A stretch of DNA of 64,000 nt from Methylobacterium currus (GCF_003058325.1 NZ_CP028843.1:1479501-1543500), one strand, 5' to 3'. Positions 40,207 to 49,899 are shown, counted from the first letter of the stretch. A program made the numbers and translations. Notes: a model not told the origin generated them from the sequence alone.

Positions 40207-41577
40207 ATGAGCGCCGACATTCTGATCGTCGATGACGAGGCCGACATCCGCGAGCTCGTCGCCGGCATCCTCGACGACGAGGGCCACCGCACCCGTACCG
40301 CCGGCTCCTCCGACGAGGCGCTGGCGGCGATCGAGGCGCGCCGGCCGCACCTCGTCTTCCTCGACATCTGGCTCCAGGGCTCGCGCCTCGACGGGCTGCA
40401 GGTGCTCGACGTGATCAAGGCCCAGGCCCCGGACCTGCCGGTGGTGATGATCTCGGGCCACGGCAACATCGAGACCGCGGTCTCGGCGATCAAGGCGGGC
40501 GCCTACGACTTCATCGAGAAGCCGTTCAAGGCCGACCGGCTGATCCTGGTGGCCGAGCGGGCCCTGGAGGCCTCGCGCCTCAAGCGCGAGGTGCGCGACC
40601 TCAAGGCGCGCTCCGGCCAGGCGAGCCGCATCGTCGGCGCCTCCGTGGCGGCCAACCAGCTGCGCCAGACCGTCGAGCGCGTCGCCCCGACCAATGCCCG
40701 GGTGATGATCTCGGGCGCGCCGGGCTCCGGCAAGGAGCTCTCGGCCCGCACCATCCACGCCGCCTCGTCGCGGGCGAACGGCCCCTTCGTGGTGATCAAC
40801 GCCGCCACGATCACCCCCGAGACGATGGAGGCCGAGCTGTTCGGGGTCGAGGCCCAGGACGGCAAGCCACGGCGGGTCGGGGCGCTCGAGGAGGCGCATG
40901 GCGGCAGCCTCTACATCGACGAGGTCGCGGACATGCCGCGCGAGACCCAGAACCGCATCCTGCGGGTCCTCGTCGACCAGAACTTCCAGCGCGTCGGCGG
41001 AACCACGAGGGTTTATGTCGACGTGCGGATCATCTCGTCCTCGTCGCGCGACCTCGCCGAGGAGATCGCCGGCGGGCGCTTCCGCGAGGACCTGTTCCAC
41101 CGCCTGAGCGTCGTCCCGATCCGGGTGCCCTCGCTCGCCGAGCGGCGCGAGGACGTGCCGGAGCTGATCGCGTTCTTCATGGAGCAGATCTCGGCCGCCA
41201 CCGGCCTGCCGCAGCGGCGCATCGCCGCCGACGCGATGGCGGTGCTGCAGTCGCACGACTGGCCCGGCAACGTCCGCCAGCTGCGCAACAACGTCGAGCG
41301 GCTGATGATCCTGACGCAGGGCGACCCCGAGACCGAGGTCACGACCGAGATGCTGCCGAGCGAGGTCGGGGCGCTCGTGCCCACCACCCCGAGCGGCGCC
41401 GGCGGCGAGAAGCTGATGAGCCTGGCGCTCCGCGAGGCGCGCGAGATCTTCGAGCGCGAGTACCTGGTGGCGCAGATCGCCCGCTTCTCCGGCAACATCT
41501 CCCGCACCGCCGAGTTCATCGGCATGGAGCGCTCGGCCCTGCACCGGAAGCTCAAGTCCCTCGGCATCGGCGCCTGA
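40207..41577 (+). CDS. ntrX: Response regulator NtrX
   Basis: A 456-residue regulator phosphorylated by NtrY. Receiver: [13 protein letters not shown], acceptor Asp in [15 protein letters not shown], Lys in [10 protein letters not shown]. The AAA+ domain has Walker [13 protein letters not shown] and Walker [12 protein letters not shown]. Where NtrC has GAFTGA, this protein reads [20 protein letters not shown], so the sigma-54-contact loop is missing. That is the usual state for alphaproteobacterial NtrX and implies sigma-54-independent control. The C-terminal Fis-type helix ([20 protein letters not shown]) is intact. Confidence 0.96.
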
Positions 41578-41884
41578 CGACCGCCCGCCGGACGAAGACC
41601 CGCGATCGGGACCGGCCCGGCCGCACATTTGTGAGTGCCAAGCTCGGGCCTTTCTGCTAGGGCGGCCTGTGGCCGGAGCGCGACAGGATCGCGGGCACGG
41701 CCGGATGCGGCAGGTTCGGCGGCCCGGGGACTTCCCCTGCGGCCAGTCTGCACTTGCGCCCGGGCGAGCTTCACCGTGTAATGGGGCGGCCGGTTCCCCG
41801 GGCGGCGCGCCGCGCCTCCCGCAGCACAACAACACGGACCGACCCGTCAACCGGGACTGGCAGCGGGTTCAAAGGACAAGAAGA
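41578..41884. other. Leader region of hfq
   Basis: About 300 bases between ntrX and hfq, containing GC-rich palindromes but no gene. An hfq promoter and 5' leader are expected here; alphaproteobacterial trkA, often found in this place, is absent. Confidence 0.4.
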
Positions 41885-42139
41885 ATGGCGGGCGAACGCG
41901 CTCAGAATCTGCAGGACACCTTCCTCAACCACGTTCGCAAGAACAAGATTCCGCTGACGATCTTCCTGGTCAACGGCGTGAAGTTGCAGGGTGTCGTGAC
42001 TTGGTTCGACAACTTCTGCGTGCTGCTGCGGCGCGACGGCCACTCGCAGCTCGTCTACAAGCACGCGATCTCGACGATCATGCCGGGCCATCCCGTGCAG
42101 CTGTTCGAGCAGGGCGAGGAGGGGGCCGAGAAGGCCTGA
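41885..42139 (+). CDS. hfq: RNA chaperone Hfq
   Basis: An 84-residue Sm-like hexameric protein that pairs small RNAs with mRNAs. Sm1 is in [20 protein letters not shown] (distal/lateral contact residues), with [20 protein letters not shown]. Sm2 is the canonical [13 protein letters not shown]. The short C-terminal tail (GEEGAEKA) is typical of alphaproteobacteria. AAGGA lies upstream of ATG 41885. A strong terminator follows about 180 bp later, suggesting hfq is transcribed separately from hflX. Confidence 0.98.
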
Positions 42140-42319
42140 ACCCGCCCGAAGGAAGAGGCGCGCGGCCAAGCCTGCGCGACTAAGTGTCTCTCACAAAACC
42201 CCCGATTACCGTCGTCGCTCGCTGTGGCGGCGGCGCAGCGGGAGTTTCGTGAGGTGCACTCAGCCGCGGGCCCGTGCGCCCCGCGGACGCGCCCGTGCCG
42301 TCGTCCCCATGCCAGTGTC

Positions 42320-42347
42320 CAGGCCGCACGATGCGGCCTGTCTTTTG
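42320..42347 (+). terminator. Rho-independent terminator downstream of hfq
   Basis: Perfect 9-bp stem CAGGCCGCA/TGCGGCCTG (42320-42328 and 42332-42340) with a CGA loop, followed by TCTTTTG. The 3' arm plus T-tract forms the first unit of the adjacent 15-bp tandem array. Confidence 0.85.
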
Positions 42348-42407
42348 GCGGCCTGTCTTTTGGCGGCCTGTCTTTTGGCGGCCTGTTTTTTCGCAGCCTG
42401 TTTTTTC
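42333..42407 (+). repeat. 15-bp tandem array derived from the hfq terminator
   Basis: Five consecutive 15-base units (starts 42333, 42348, 42363, 42378, 42393). The first three are GCGGCCTGTCTTTTG; the last two drift to GCGGCCTGTTTTTTC and GCAGCCTGTTTTTTC. Each unit repeats the descending arm and T-tract of the terminator. Confidence 0.92.
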
Positions 42408-42524
42408 GTTCGCCGACGCCATCAAATCCCGGCCGCGGGCGCGCCCTGCCGCTTGATTCTCCCGAGCCGCCATCCAACCTCTGTCCGATGGACTCCCGAC
42501 CATACGGGAGCAGCCGGAGACACG

Positions 42525-43907
42525 ATGGAACCGCGGATACCGGGCGAGATCCGCCTGCAGCGCCAGGCCGAGCCGGAGGCCGCGATCGCGGCCGAGACCC
42601 GCACGCTGGTGATCGGCCCCTACCAGACAAGGCGTGATGCCGGCGGCGAACCCCGCCCAGCCCTCGCGCGCCTCGACGAGGCGGTGGGCCTCGCTGCCGC
42701 GATCGAGCTCGACGTGGCCGACAAGCTCCTCGTCACCGTCCAGCAGATCCGGCCCTCGACCTTCCTCGGCAAGGGCCGGGTGGAGGAGATCGCCGGGCGG
42801 ATCGAGGCCGACGGGATCCGCCTCGTGGTGATGGATTGCGCTCTCTCGCCGGTGCAGCAGCGCAACCTGGAGAAGGCCTGGGGCGTCAAGGTCATCGACC
42901 GCACCGGCCTGATCCTGGAGATCTTCGGCCGGCGCGCCTCGACCCGCGAGGGTACGCTCCAGGTCGAGCACGCGCATCTCGCCTATCAGCGCAGCCGGCT
43001 GGTGCGGTCCTGGACCCACCTCGAGCGCCAGCGCGGCGGCTTCGGCTTCCTCGGCGGCCCGGGCGAGACCCAGATCGAGGCCGACCGGCGAATGATCCAG
43101 GAGCGGATGACCCGGATCGAGCGCGAGCTCGAGACCGTCACCCGCACCCGCGGCCTGCACCGCCGCTCGCGGCGCCGGGTGCCGTACCCGATCGTGGCGC
43201 TCGTCGGCTACACCAATGCGGGCAAGTCGACCCTGTTCAACCGCCTGACCCGGGCCGAGGTCCTGGCGGAAAACATGCTGTTCGCGACCCTCGACCCGAC
43301 CGCCCGGGCGATCAAGCTGCCGCACGGCGAGACCGCGATCCTGTCCGACACGGTCGGCTTCATCTCCGACCTGCCGACCATGCTGATCGCCGCCTTCCGG
43401 GCGACGCTGGAGGACGTGATCGAGGCCGACATCCTGCTCCATGTCCGCGACATCGCCCACGAGGACGCGGAGGCGCAGGGCGCCGACGTGGCGGAGGTGC
43501 TCGCCGAGCTCGGCATCGAGCCCGATGCCGACCGCATCATCGAGGTCTGGAACAAGGCTGACCTCCTCGACGACGCCGAGCGCGAGCGCCTGCTCAACCT
43601 GAGCCGGCCGAACGGGAGCAAGGACGGGCCGAAGCCCGTGCTGCTCTCGGCGCTGACCGGCGAGGGCATCGACCGCCTGATGAGCCGGATCGAGGCCCGG
43701 ATCGCCGCCGCCCGCACGAGCTTCGCGGTGATCCTGGAGCCGGCGCAGGGCGCCGAGCTGCACTGGCTCTACGAGAACGCCGAGGTCCTGGACCGCCGCG
43801 AGGACGCCTCCGGCGCCATGCACCTCGTGGTCCGGGTCGCGCCGGAGAAGGAGCCCCGCTTCCTCAACCGGTTCGGCGCGGCGCGGCGGCTGAAGGGAGT
43901 TGCGTAG
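42525..43907 (+). CDS. hflX: Ribosome-associated GTPase HflX
   Basis: A 460-residue GTPase that binds and splits ribosomes under stress. The N-terminal HflX domain spans about 30-200 ([59 protein letters not shown]). The G domain has P-loop [12 protein letters not shown] (from about residue 228), switch region [11 protein letters not shown]3 [10 protein letters not shown] and G4 NKADLLDD. The ATG at 42525 is preferred, since the same frame upstream only reads through the terminator-derived repeats. The position next to hfq is conserved. Confidence 0.95.
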   Translation: MEPRIPGEIRLQRQAEPEAAIAAETRTLVIGPYQTRRDAGGEPRPALARLDEAVGLAAAIELDVADKLLVTVQQIRPSTFLGKGRVEEIAGRIEADGIRLVVMDCALSPVQQRNLEKAWGVKVIDRTGLILEIFGRRASTREGTLQVEHAHLAYQRSRLVRSWTHLERQRGGFGFLGGPGETQIEADRRMIQERMTRIERELETVTRTRGLHRRSRRRVPYPIVALVGYTNAGKSTLFNRLTRAEVLAENMLFATLDPTARAIKLPHGETAILSDTVGFISDLPTMLIAAFRATLEDVIEADILLHVRDIAHEDAEAQGADVAEVLAELGIEPDADRIIEVWNKADLLDDAERERLLNLSRPNGSKDGPKPVLLSALTGEGIDRLMSRIEARIAAARTSFAVILEPAQGAELHWLYENAEVLDRREDASGAMHLVVRVAPEKEPRFLNRFGAARRLKGVA

Positions 43908-44095
43908 GGCGTCCCGCGCGAACTCGTGCGCGAACCCGTGACGGAGGCGCCCCCACCGTCCCGGGGGCGTCGAAGGGCCGGAACCGCCGATGCCGGAGGA
44001 TGAGGCGATCCCAGGGGCGGACCCTGGTCGACCTCCCGTCCCTCGGCGGAACCACGCCTCTCCCGATGGAACGACGGGCCTGCTAGAGTTGCGCG

Positions 44096-45051
44096 ATGGA
44101 TCCATCGTCGCCACGCCAAGCGTCCCCGGCCGCGACGGTCACGCCGTCCGCCCTCGGCCTGATCGGCAACACGCCGCTGCTCGCCCTCGACCGCGTCCAC
44201 CGGGGACCCGGCCGCATCCTGGCGAAGGCCGAGTTCATGCAGCCCGGCGGGAGCGTCAAGGATCGGGCGGCCCGCGCCATCATCCTCGCCGCGCGCGCGG
44301 ACGGGCGGCTGGCCCCGGGTGCGCCCGTCGTGGAGATGACCAGCGGCAACATGGGCGCCGGCCTCGCCGTGGCCTGCGCGGGTTTGGGCCATCCGCTCGT
44401 GGTCACGATGTCGTCCGGGAACAGTCCCCAGCGGGCGCGGATGCTGGAAGCCCTGGGGGCCGAGGTCGTGCTGGTAGCCCAGGTGGACGGTGCTCCCGGG
44501 CAGGTCACCGGCGCCGACGTGAATGCGGCGGCCGACGCCTCGCGGCGGAGCGGGGAGGCTTCTACGTCGACCAGTTCCATGCTCCGGACGGCGTGCGCGC
44601 CCATGCGGAGACGACCGGGCCGGAAATCTGGGCGCAATCCTCCGGCCGGATCGATGCCTGGCTGGCCGCCGTGGGGACGGGGGCGACCTTCCTCGGGGTG
44701 GCCGCCGCCTTGCGCGCCCGCAATCCTCGCGTGATCTGCGCCGCCGTCGAGCCCGACGGGTGCCAGCCCCTGGCGGGGCTGGCGGTGACGAAACCCCGCC
44801 ACCTCATCCAGGGCACGAGCTACGGGAGCGTCCCTCCCCACTGGTCAGAGGGCCTGATGGACCTGTCCCTCGCCGTGACCGATCAGGAGGTCGAACGCTG
44901 GCGCCGGGCGCTCGCGACGCAGGAGGGCCTGCATGTCGGCTACTCGGCCGCTGCCAACGTCGCCGCGGCCGCCGCGCTGCTGCGCTCCGGGCGCCTCCCC
45001 GCCGACGCGACCGCGGTGACCGTGCTCTGCGACACGGGCTTGAAATACTGA
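44096..45051 (+). pseudogene. Frameshifted cysteine synthase-like PLP enzyme
   Basis: A fold-type II PLP enzyme of the cysteine synthase/CBS family, broken by a frameshift. The first frame gives LGLIGNTPLLALDRVHRG, the PLP Lys in QPGGSVKDRAARAII, the Asn loop EMTSGNMGAGLAVACAG and VLVAQVDGAPGQV, up to about 44545. The other frame then carries ERGGFYVDQFHAPDGVRAH, GPEIWAQSSG, AVGTGATFLGVAAALRA, EPDGCQPLAGL and the tail VTVLCDTGLKY. The two halves join near 44540-44555. Unless the shift is a sequencing error or programmed, no full enzyme is made. Apart from the shift, conserved residues look good, so decay is recent. Confidence 0.8.
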
Positions 45052-45175
45052 CGCGATCCCTGTCCGCTTGCCACCTGCCGCCCGGTCAGATGTCATGACC
45101 TTGCGCGGCGGGCCTGCGAAGGCCCGGCTGCACGGCCCCGTGCGCATCGCTCCCCAAGGGAACAGGCGAGACTCC

Positions 45176-46336
45176 ATGCCGATCCACCGCCTCGCCATCT
45201 CCGGCTACCGCTCGATCCGCGACGTCGTCTTCGGCCTCGACCGGCTGACCGTGGTGACGGGGGCGAACGGCAGCGGCAAGTCGAGCCTCTACCGCGCCCT
45301 GCGGCTCCTCGCCGAGGTCGCTCAAGGGCGGGCAATCCCGTCGCTCGCGCACGAAGGCGGCTTCGCCTCGGCCTTGTGGGCGGGACCGGAGACGTTCGGG
45401 CGCCGGGTCCTCGACGGCACGCACCGGGTCGAGGGCACGGTACGGCGCCATCCGGTCGAGGTGAAGCTCGGCTTCTCGGACGACGATGTCGGCTACGCCA
45501 TCGCGCTCGGCCTGCCGGCGCCGTCCTACGAGGACACGTTCTTCGCCCACGATCCCGAAATCAAGGCGGAGAGCGTCTGGAACGGGCCGATCGTCGGGCG
45601 GGCCAACGTCTTCGCCGAGCGCCGCGGGCCGCTGGTGCGCCTGCGCGACGGCACCGGCACCTGGATCGAGGCCCTTAGCGACCTGCCCGCCTTCGACAGC
45701 CTGATGACCCACGGCGCCGATCCCCGCGAGGCCCTCGACGTGCTGATGCTCCGCGAGCGGATGCGGGCCTGGCGCTTCTACGACCATTTCCGCACCGACC
45801 GGGACGCGCCGGCCCGCCGGCCGCAGATCGGCACCCGCACGCCGGTGCTCGCCGCCGGCGGCGCCGACGTGGCGGCGGCGATCCAGACCATCCTGGAGAT
45901 CGGCGACCGGGATGCCCTCGACGCGACCATCGCCGAGGCCTTTCCGGGATCGTCCCTCGCGGTCGCGAGCAGCGAGGGCCACTTCGCGCTCGAACTCCGT
46001 CAGCACGGATTGCTGCGTCCTTTACGCGGGGCCGAGCTCTCGGACGGGACCCTGCGCTACATCCTGCTCGCCGCGGCCCTGCTGTCGCCGCGCCCTCCCG
46101 ACCTGATGGTGCTCAACGAGCCCGAGACCAGCCTGCATGCCGAACTGCTGGCGCCGCTCGCCGGGCTGATCGCCCGGGCCTCGGAGCGCACGCAGATCCT
46201 GGTGGTGTCGCATGCCGCCGCCCTGGTGGCGGCCCTGGAGCGGGAGGGGGCGTCCCGCATCACCCTGGAGAAGCGCCTCGGCGAGACCCTGGCGCCGGAC
46301 CACGACCCGCCGTCCTGGACTTGGCCAAGAAGGTAG
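45176..46336 (+). CDS. AAA family ATPase (ABC/SMC-type predicted ATPase)
   Basis: A 386-residue predicted ATPase. MPIHRLAISGYRSIRDVVFG leads to Walker A VVTGANGSGKSSLYRAL. Late in the chain come the signature-like GAELSDGTLRYILLAAALL, Walker B LMVLNEPETSLHAELL and the His-switch region LVVSHAAALVAAL. This is the arrangement of small SMC/OLD-like ATPases without a long coiled coil and without a fused nuclease. Stand-alone members are common and mostly uncharacterised; some belong to phage-defence pairs, but no partner is visible here. Start ATG 45176 fits the conserved N-terminus. A repeat array begins at its stop codon. Confidence 0.85.
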   Translation: MPIHRLAISGYRSIRDVVFGLDRLTVVTGANGSGKSSLYRALRLLAEVAQGRAIPSLAHEGGFASALWAGPETFGRRVLDGTHRVEGTVRRHPVEVKLGFSDDDVGYAIALGLPAPSYEDTFFAHDPEIKAESVWNGPIVGRANVFAERRGPLVRLRDGTGTWIEALSDLPAFDSLMTHGADPREALDVLMLRERMRAWRFYDHFRTDRDAPARRPQIGTRTPVLAAGGADVAAAIQTILEIGDRDALDATIAEAFPGSSLAVASSEGHFALELRQHGLLRPLRGAELSDGTLRYILLAAALLSPRPPDLMVLNEPETSLHAELLAPLAGLIARASERTQILVVSHAAALVAALEREGASRITLEKRLGETLAPDHDPPSWTWPRR

Positions 46337-46442
46337 ATCCGGCCCAAGAGGGCGATCCCGCCGAAGCGGTCGATCCGCCCAAGAGGGCGATCCCGCCCAA
46401 GAGGGCGATCCCCCCGAAGCGGTCGATCCGGCCCAAGCGGTG
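46336..46442. repeat. Six-copy 18-bp tandem repeat between convergent genes
   Basis: Units begin with GATCC at 46336, 46354, 46372, 46389, 46407 and 46425 (one is 17 bp). They follow GATCCsGCCsAAGmGGkC. The array fills the whole gap between the convergent ATPase and MFS genes. Confidence 0.9.
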
Positions 46443-46444
46443 TG

Positions 46445-47662
46445 TCACGCGGCGGCGAAGCGGCGCCCGCGCAGATGCGCGGCGAGCCGGCGCCGGACCA
46501 GGCAGAAGGCGGCCGAGACACCCAGGCAATAGACCCCCATCCCGGTGACGATGCCGGCGAAGGGCATGCCGGCATCGATGAGCAGGCCCGACAGGAAGGG
46601 GCCGAAAGCCGTGCCCAGCACCATGATCGCCACGATGGCGCCGCGGATCGCCCCGAGATGGCGGGTGCCGTAGACCTCCGGCCAGAGGGCGCCGAACAGG
46701 GTCAGCGAGATCCCGTCGGTGACGCCGTAGAGCAGCATGAAGGCGAAGGCGGCGGAAGGAGCGGAGATCCCGCCGAGGATCAGGCAGCCGAGGCCGAACG
46801 GCACCAGGTAGAAGGGCAGCAGCGCCAGGGCCGAGAACCGGTCGACGAGGCGGCCGGCGACGAGCAGGCAGAGGAAGGCCGCCACCGCGTAGGGCGGGAA
46901 GGCGGCGGCCAGCACCTCCGGCGACCAGCCCCGGCTCTCGGCGAGATGCACCTGGTGGAAGAAGATCGTGTTGCTGATGAAGGAGGGCGGCAGCATCGCC
47001 GCGAGCAGCCCGTAGAGGAACGGGTCGGCGAGGGCCTGCGCCCGCGTCGCCCCGTGAGCCGGGCCGGAGCGGGTCGTCGCCTCCGGCACCCGCTCGCGCC
47101 GCACCAGGACCCGGGCGAGGGGCAGGGCGACGAGGACCAGGAGCAGGGCGATGCCGAGCCAGGCGCCGCGCCAGCCGAGGAGGGCGGTCGCGGTGACGAA
47201 TCCGAGGGGCAGGCAGGCCTGGCCGGCATTGAGCCCGAGGGCGGCGAGCGACACCGCCCGGCCACGCTCCGCCGAGAACCAGCGCCCGAGGAGCGTGTAG
47301 GCGGTCTGCAGCATCAGCCCCTGGCCGGCGAGGCGGAGCAGAAAGAGGCTCGGGGCGAGGGCGAGGAGGTTCGGCGACAGGCTGAGGCCGGCGGCGCCGG
47401 CCGCCAGCAGGCCGGCCGCGAGGCTCACCACCCGCGACGCCGGCCAGCGGTCGATGAGCCCGCCGAGCCCCGCCAGCGCGACGGCCGAGGCCAGGGTGAC
47501 GCCGGCATAGAGCGCCCCGAACGCCCCGTCCGACAGCCCGAATTCCCGCCGGATCGCCCCGCCCGACAGGGCGACCACGAAGGTCTGGCCGAAGCAGCCG
47601 CAGAACAGGAGCAGGAACCCGGCCGCGAGCCAGCGGAGGTTGGCCTTGAGGAAGGGGGTCAT
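46445..47662 (-). CDS. MFS transporter
   Basis: A 405-residue inner-membrane carrier with twelve predicted hydrophobic segments. The N-terminal half shows FVVALSGGAIRREFGLSDGA and the loop AGLGGLIDRWPASRVVSLAA; the C-terminal half has VAGRLVDRFSALALLPFYLV. It belongs to the monocarboxylate/YbfB-like group of the major facilitator superfamily by overall pattern. Substrate unknown. Start ATG 47662 begins MTPFLKANLRWLAAG. The HigA gene is divergent. Confidence 0.88.
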   Translation of the reverse strand: MTPFLKANLRWLAAGFLLLFCGCFGQTFVVALSGGAIRREFGLSDGAFGALYAGVTLASAVALAGLGGLIDRWPASRVVSLAAGLLAAGAAGLSLSPNLLALAPSLFLLRLAGQGLMLQTAYTLLGRWFSAERGRAVSLAALGLNAGQACLPLGFVTATALLGWRGAWLGIALLLVLVALPLARVLVRRERVPEATTRSGPAHGATRAQALADPFLYGLLAAMLPPSFISNTIFFHQVHLAESRGWSPEVLAAAFPPYAVAAFLCLLVAGRLVDRFSALALLPFYLVPFGLGCLILGGISAPSAAFAFMLLYGVTDGISLTLFGALWPEVYGTRHLGAIRGAIVAIMVLGTAFGPFLSGLLIDAGMPFAGIVTGMGVYCLGVSAAFCLVRRRLAAHLRGRRFAAA

Positions 47663-47738
47663 GGGGGTGGGAGTAGCGGCGAGGCGTGATTGCCGCAACG
47701 ACGATCTGCCCGAGTGCTTTCGCTTCCGCCTCTCCAGA

Positions 47739-47774
47739 TCATTCCGGGGGCACACAGCGGAGACCGGAATGACG
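47739..47774. repeat. Palindromic intergenic repeat (REP-like)
   Basis: From ATCATTCCGGGGG the sequence returns, after CACACAGC, as GGAGACCGGAATGACGC, forming an imperfect hairpin. It resembles the element at 30032-30069. Confidence 0.5.
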
Positions 47775-47858
47775 CGGAATGTATCAAGACCGTCGAGCAG
47801 AATCAGATATTCTGATCTTCTCGTTTTACTGCTTGAAAGAACCGTAACGGATCACCCC

Positions 47859-48179
47859 ATGGCGATCGAACTGGAAACCGAAGACCTGCTTCCGCCTCTC
47901 CATCCCGGAGAGGTGCTGCGCGAGGAGTTCATGGTGCCGCTCGGCCTCACCCCCTACGCGGTCGCCAAGGCCTGCGGGGTGCCGCGCACCCGGATCGAGC
48001 GGATCGTGCGGGAGGAGACGCCGGTCTCGGCCGACACCGCGCTCCGGCTCGGGCGCACTTTCGGCATGAACCCGCAGGTGTGGACCAACCTCCGGGGGGA
48101 TTACGAGCTTCGGCGCGCCCAGAGGGAGATCGGGGCGGAGATCGACCGCATCCAGCCCCTGGCACGGGAGGCGGCGTGA
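47859..48179 (+). CDS. higA: HigA-family antitoxin, apparently without HigB
   Basis: A 106-residue helix-turn-helix protein of the HigA addiction-module family: PLHPGEVLREEFMVPLGLTP, YAVAKACGVPRTRIERIVRE, VSADTALRLGRTFGMNPQVW and NLRGDYELRRAQ are all diagnostic. HigA normally represses its own operon and neutralises the HigB mRNA interferase encoded just upstream. Only about 195 bp separate this gene from the divergent MFS start, and no HigB frame (about 90 residues) fits there; a REP-like palindrome occupies part of the gap. Nothing downstream resembles HigB either. Confidence 0.92.
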   Translation: MAIELETEDLLPPLHPGEVLREEFMVPLGLTPYAVAKACGVPRTRIERIVREETPVSADTALRLGRTFGMNPQVWTNLRGDYELRRAQREIGAEIDRIQPLAREAA

Positions 48180-48215
48180 GGGAGGCGCGCGGCCCGAACC
48201 GCGCGCGCCCGTCGC

Positions 48216-49220
48216 TCACTGCGAGCGGCGACCGAACGAGATCGCGTAGGCCTGCACCCGGGCGTCGATCAGCGGGTCGTCGGAGACCTCGACGCCGTCC
48301 GGCAGGTTGTTGGGCATGAACAAGAGCGCCTTCTCGGCGGTCTCGCTGTCGGGGACCGCCTTGGTCACGGTCAGGGTGCCGAGATCGACCAGCCGCCGGT
48401 CCTCCGGCCAGGGAATCGTCGCATCCTTGGTCGCGTCGCCGGGCTGGGCGATCTGGGCCAGCACCCGGAACGACACCGGGGCCTTGGCGAGGCTCGCCGG
48501 CATCTCCTCGACGAGGTAGTTCGGGCCCTTGGCCTTGGCGTCGTCGGCGCTCAGGATCTCCTCGCCGGCCACCGGCACGATGCGGTAGCGGAAGGGGGTG
48601 CGCTTGCCGGCGGCATCGATCAGCACGAAGGCGTTGACGCCGTTGTAGGTCTGGCGGCCGAAGCTCGACGGGGTCCGGGCGGTGGCGAGCGCCCTCGGGG
48701 CGGCCGGGTGCGCCGCCATGAACTGCTCGACCGGGCTGGGCTTTTGCGCGTCGGGGCCGCTCCTGGTGATCGCCACCAGGAGATCCCGGAACTCCTCGCC
48801 GGTCGCCACGGGGAAGAACTTCAGCGAGTTGGTGACGACGTCCATCTCGGCGCCGTCGGCGGGCTTGAACTTGATCGACAGGCCGTGCGGGTTGGCCTCG
48901 GGCGCGCCGTCCGGGATCTGCGGCAGGCCGGTCGCATCGGAGAAGCGCACCGTCACCGGCACGGCGGCGCCGGAGAACACGCTCGCCTTGCTCAAGGTCG
49001 CGGCCTCCTTCGAGGGGGTGAAGCTGCCCTCGACCACCACGCCCTTGGCGTGGTTCGAGCGCTTGCCCGGATGGTCGCCGAAGATCTTGGTCATCGCCGC
49101 GATGGTCTGCTCGGCGGTGGACGACGCGTCCTGCGCGAGGGCCTTCTGCGCGACAGCGGCGGGCGCGGCGAGCATCAGCGCGGCGCCGAGGAGCGCGCGC
49201 CGGAGCGTGGTGTGGGTCAT
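48216..49220 (-). CDS. Periplasmic catalase-family peroxidase
   Basis: A 334-residue protein with a signal peptide (LLGAALMLAAPAAVAQ). It belongs to the small catalase-related peroxidase family (SrpA-like): HAKGVVVEGSFTPS, VPVTVRFSDATGLPQIPD, NPHGLSIKFKPADG, SFGRQTYNGVNAFVLID and TPFRYRIVPVAG. The His of NHAKG and the later Tyr region would be the heme site. These proteins usually act as heme peroxidases on organic substrates in the periplasm rather than as true catalases. Transcribed alone on this strand. Confidence 0.9.
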   Translation of the reverse strand: MTHTTLRRALLGAALMLAAPAAVAQKALAQDASSTAEQTIAAMTKIFGDHPGKRSNHAKGVVVEGSFTPSKEAATLSKASVFSGAAVPVTVRFSDATGLPQIPDGAPEANPHGLSIKFKPADGAEMDVVTNSLKFFPVATGEEFRDLLVAITRSGPDAQKPSPVEQFMAAHPAAPRALATARTPSSFGRQTYNGVNAFVLIDAAGKRTPFRYRIVPVAGEEILSADDAKAKGPNYLVEEMPASLAKAPVSFRVLAQIAQPGDATKDATIPWPEDRRLVDLGTLTVTKAVPDSETAEKALLFMPNNLPDGVEVSDDPLIDARVQAYAISFGRRSQ

Positions 49221-49312
49221 CGTCGGTCATCCCCTCACAGGGCCGATTCGGCCCGGCGCGACATGACCCGAGGATTCGATTGCGCGCAAGCGATCGGCGC
49301 ATCAAAAATCCG

Positions 49313-49891
49313 TCAGGTTCCAATCTGGCGCGAAAAGGCCTGGAGCCGCTTGTACATGAAGGTGCAGGGCTCCGGCACGCCCTCCGGCGAGCAGGCATAG
49401 TCCGGCACCACGCCGGTGACGGCGTAGCCGAGCGCACGGTAGAGCGCCTCGCCGGCATCGTCGGACCGGGTGTCGAGGATCAGGAGCGAGCGCCTCTCGG
49501 CCCGGGCCACGGCCTCGGCCTCCAGCATCAGGGCCCGGCCGAGGCCGCGGCGGCGTGCCTCCGGATGGACCAGCACCTTGGTGATCTCGGCCCGGTGGCG
49601 GCCGTTCGGCGGGGCGGCGAGTCCGACCTGGGTGCTGCCGACGATGCGCCCCTCTTGGCGCCCTTCTTGGCGCCCCTCTTGCCGGCCCCCCTGCCGCGCC
49701 ACCAGCAGCCGGCGCGCGCCGCTGCGCAGGGCCGGCAGCCCGTCGCGCCAGAACGCCTCGGCCTCGGGGAGAGTGAAGGGCAGCACGAAGCCGATGCTGG
49801 CGCCCTGGAGCACGCAGGCATGGAGCAGGGCGGCGAGGTCGGGCAGGGCGGCCTCGGCCGCCTCGGGCGAGAGGTGATCGATCGAGAACAT
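49313..49891 (-). CDS. GNAT family N-acetyltransferase
   Basis: A 192-residue acetyltransferase. The acetyl-CoA loop is VHPEARRRGLGRALM, with the later motif ILDTRSDDAGEALYRALGYA and end region PEGVPEPCTFMYKRL. An internal GRQE tetrapeptide repeat (about residues 69-82) stems from a 12-bp tandem duplication. The start ATG at 49891 lies 8 bp after the stop of the XRE/cupin gene, so the two form an operon in which the regulator precedes the acetyltransferase. Substrate unknown. Confidence 0.9.
   Translation of the reverse strand: MFSIDHLSPEAAEAALPDLAALLHACVLQGASIGFVLPFTLPEAEAFWRDGLPALRSGARRLLVARQGGRQEGRQEGRQEGRIVGSTQVGLAAPPNGRHRAEITKVLVHPEARRRGLGRALMLEAEAVARAERRSLLILDTRSDDAGEALYRALGYAVTGVVPDYACSPEGVPEPCTFMYKRLQAFSRQIGT
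49647..49682 (-). repeat. 12-bp in-frame tandem repeat in the GNAT gene
   Basis: Three consecutive 12-base units (GCGCCCCTCTTG, one with a single change) encode repeated GRQE in an expected surface loop before the acetyl-CoA-binding core. Confidence 0.85.
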
Positions 49892-49899
49892 GGGGAATC

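Noticed and set aside
42249..42524. In-frame N-terminal extension of HflX encoding repeated AACLL
   Set aside because: It translates the hfq terminator and its copies; HflX homologues start near 42525.
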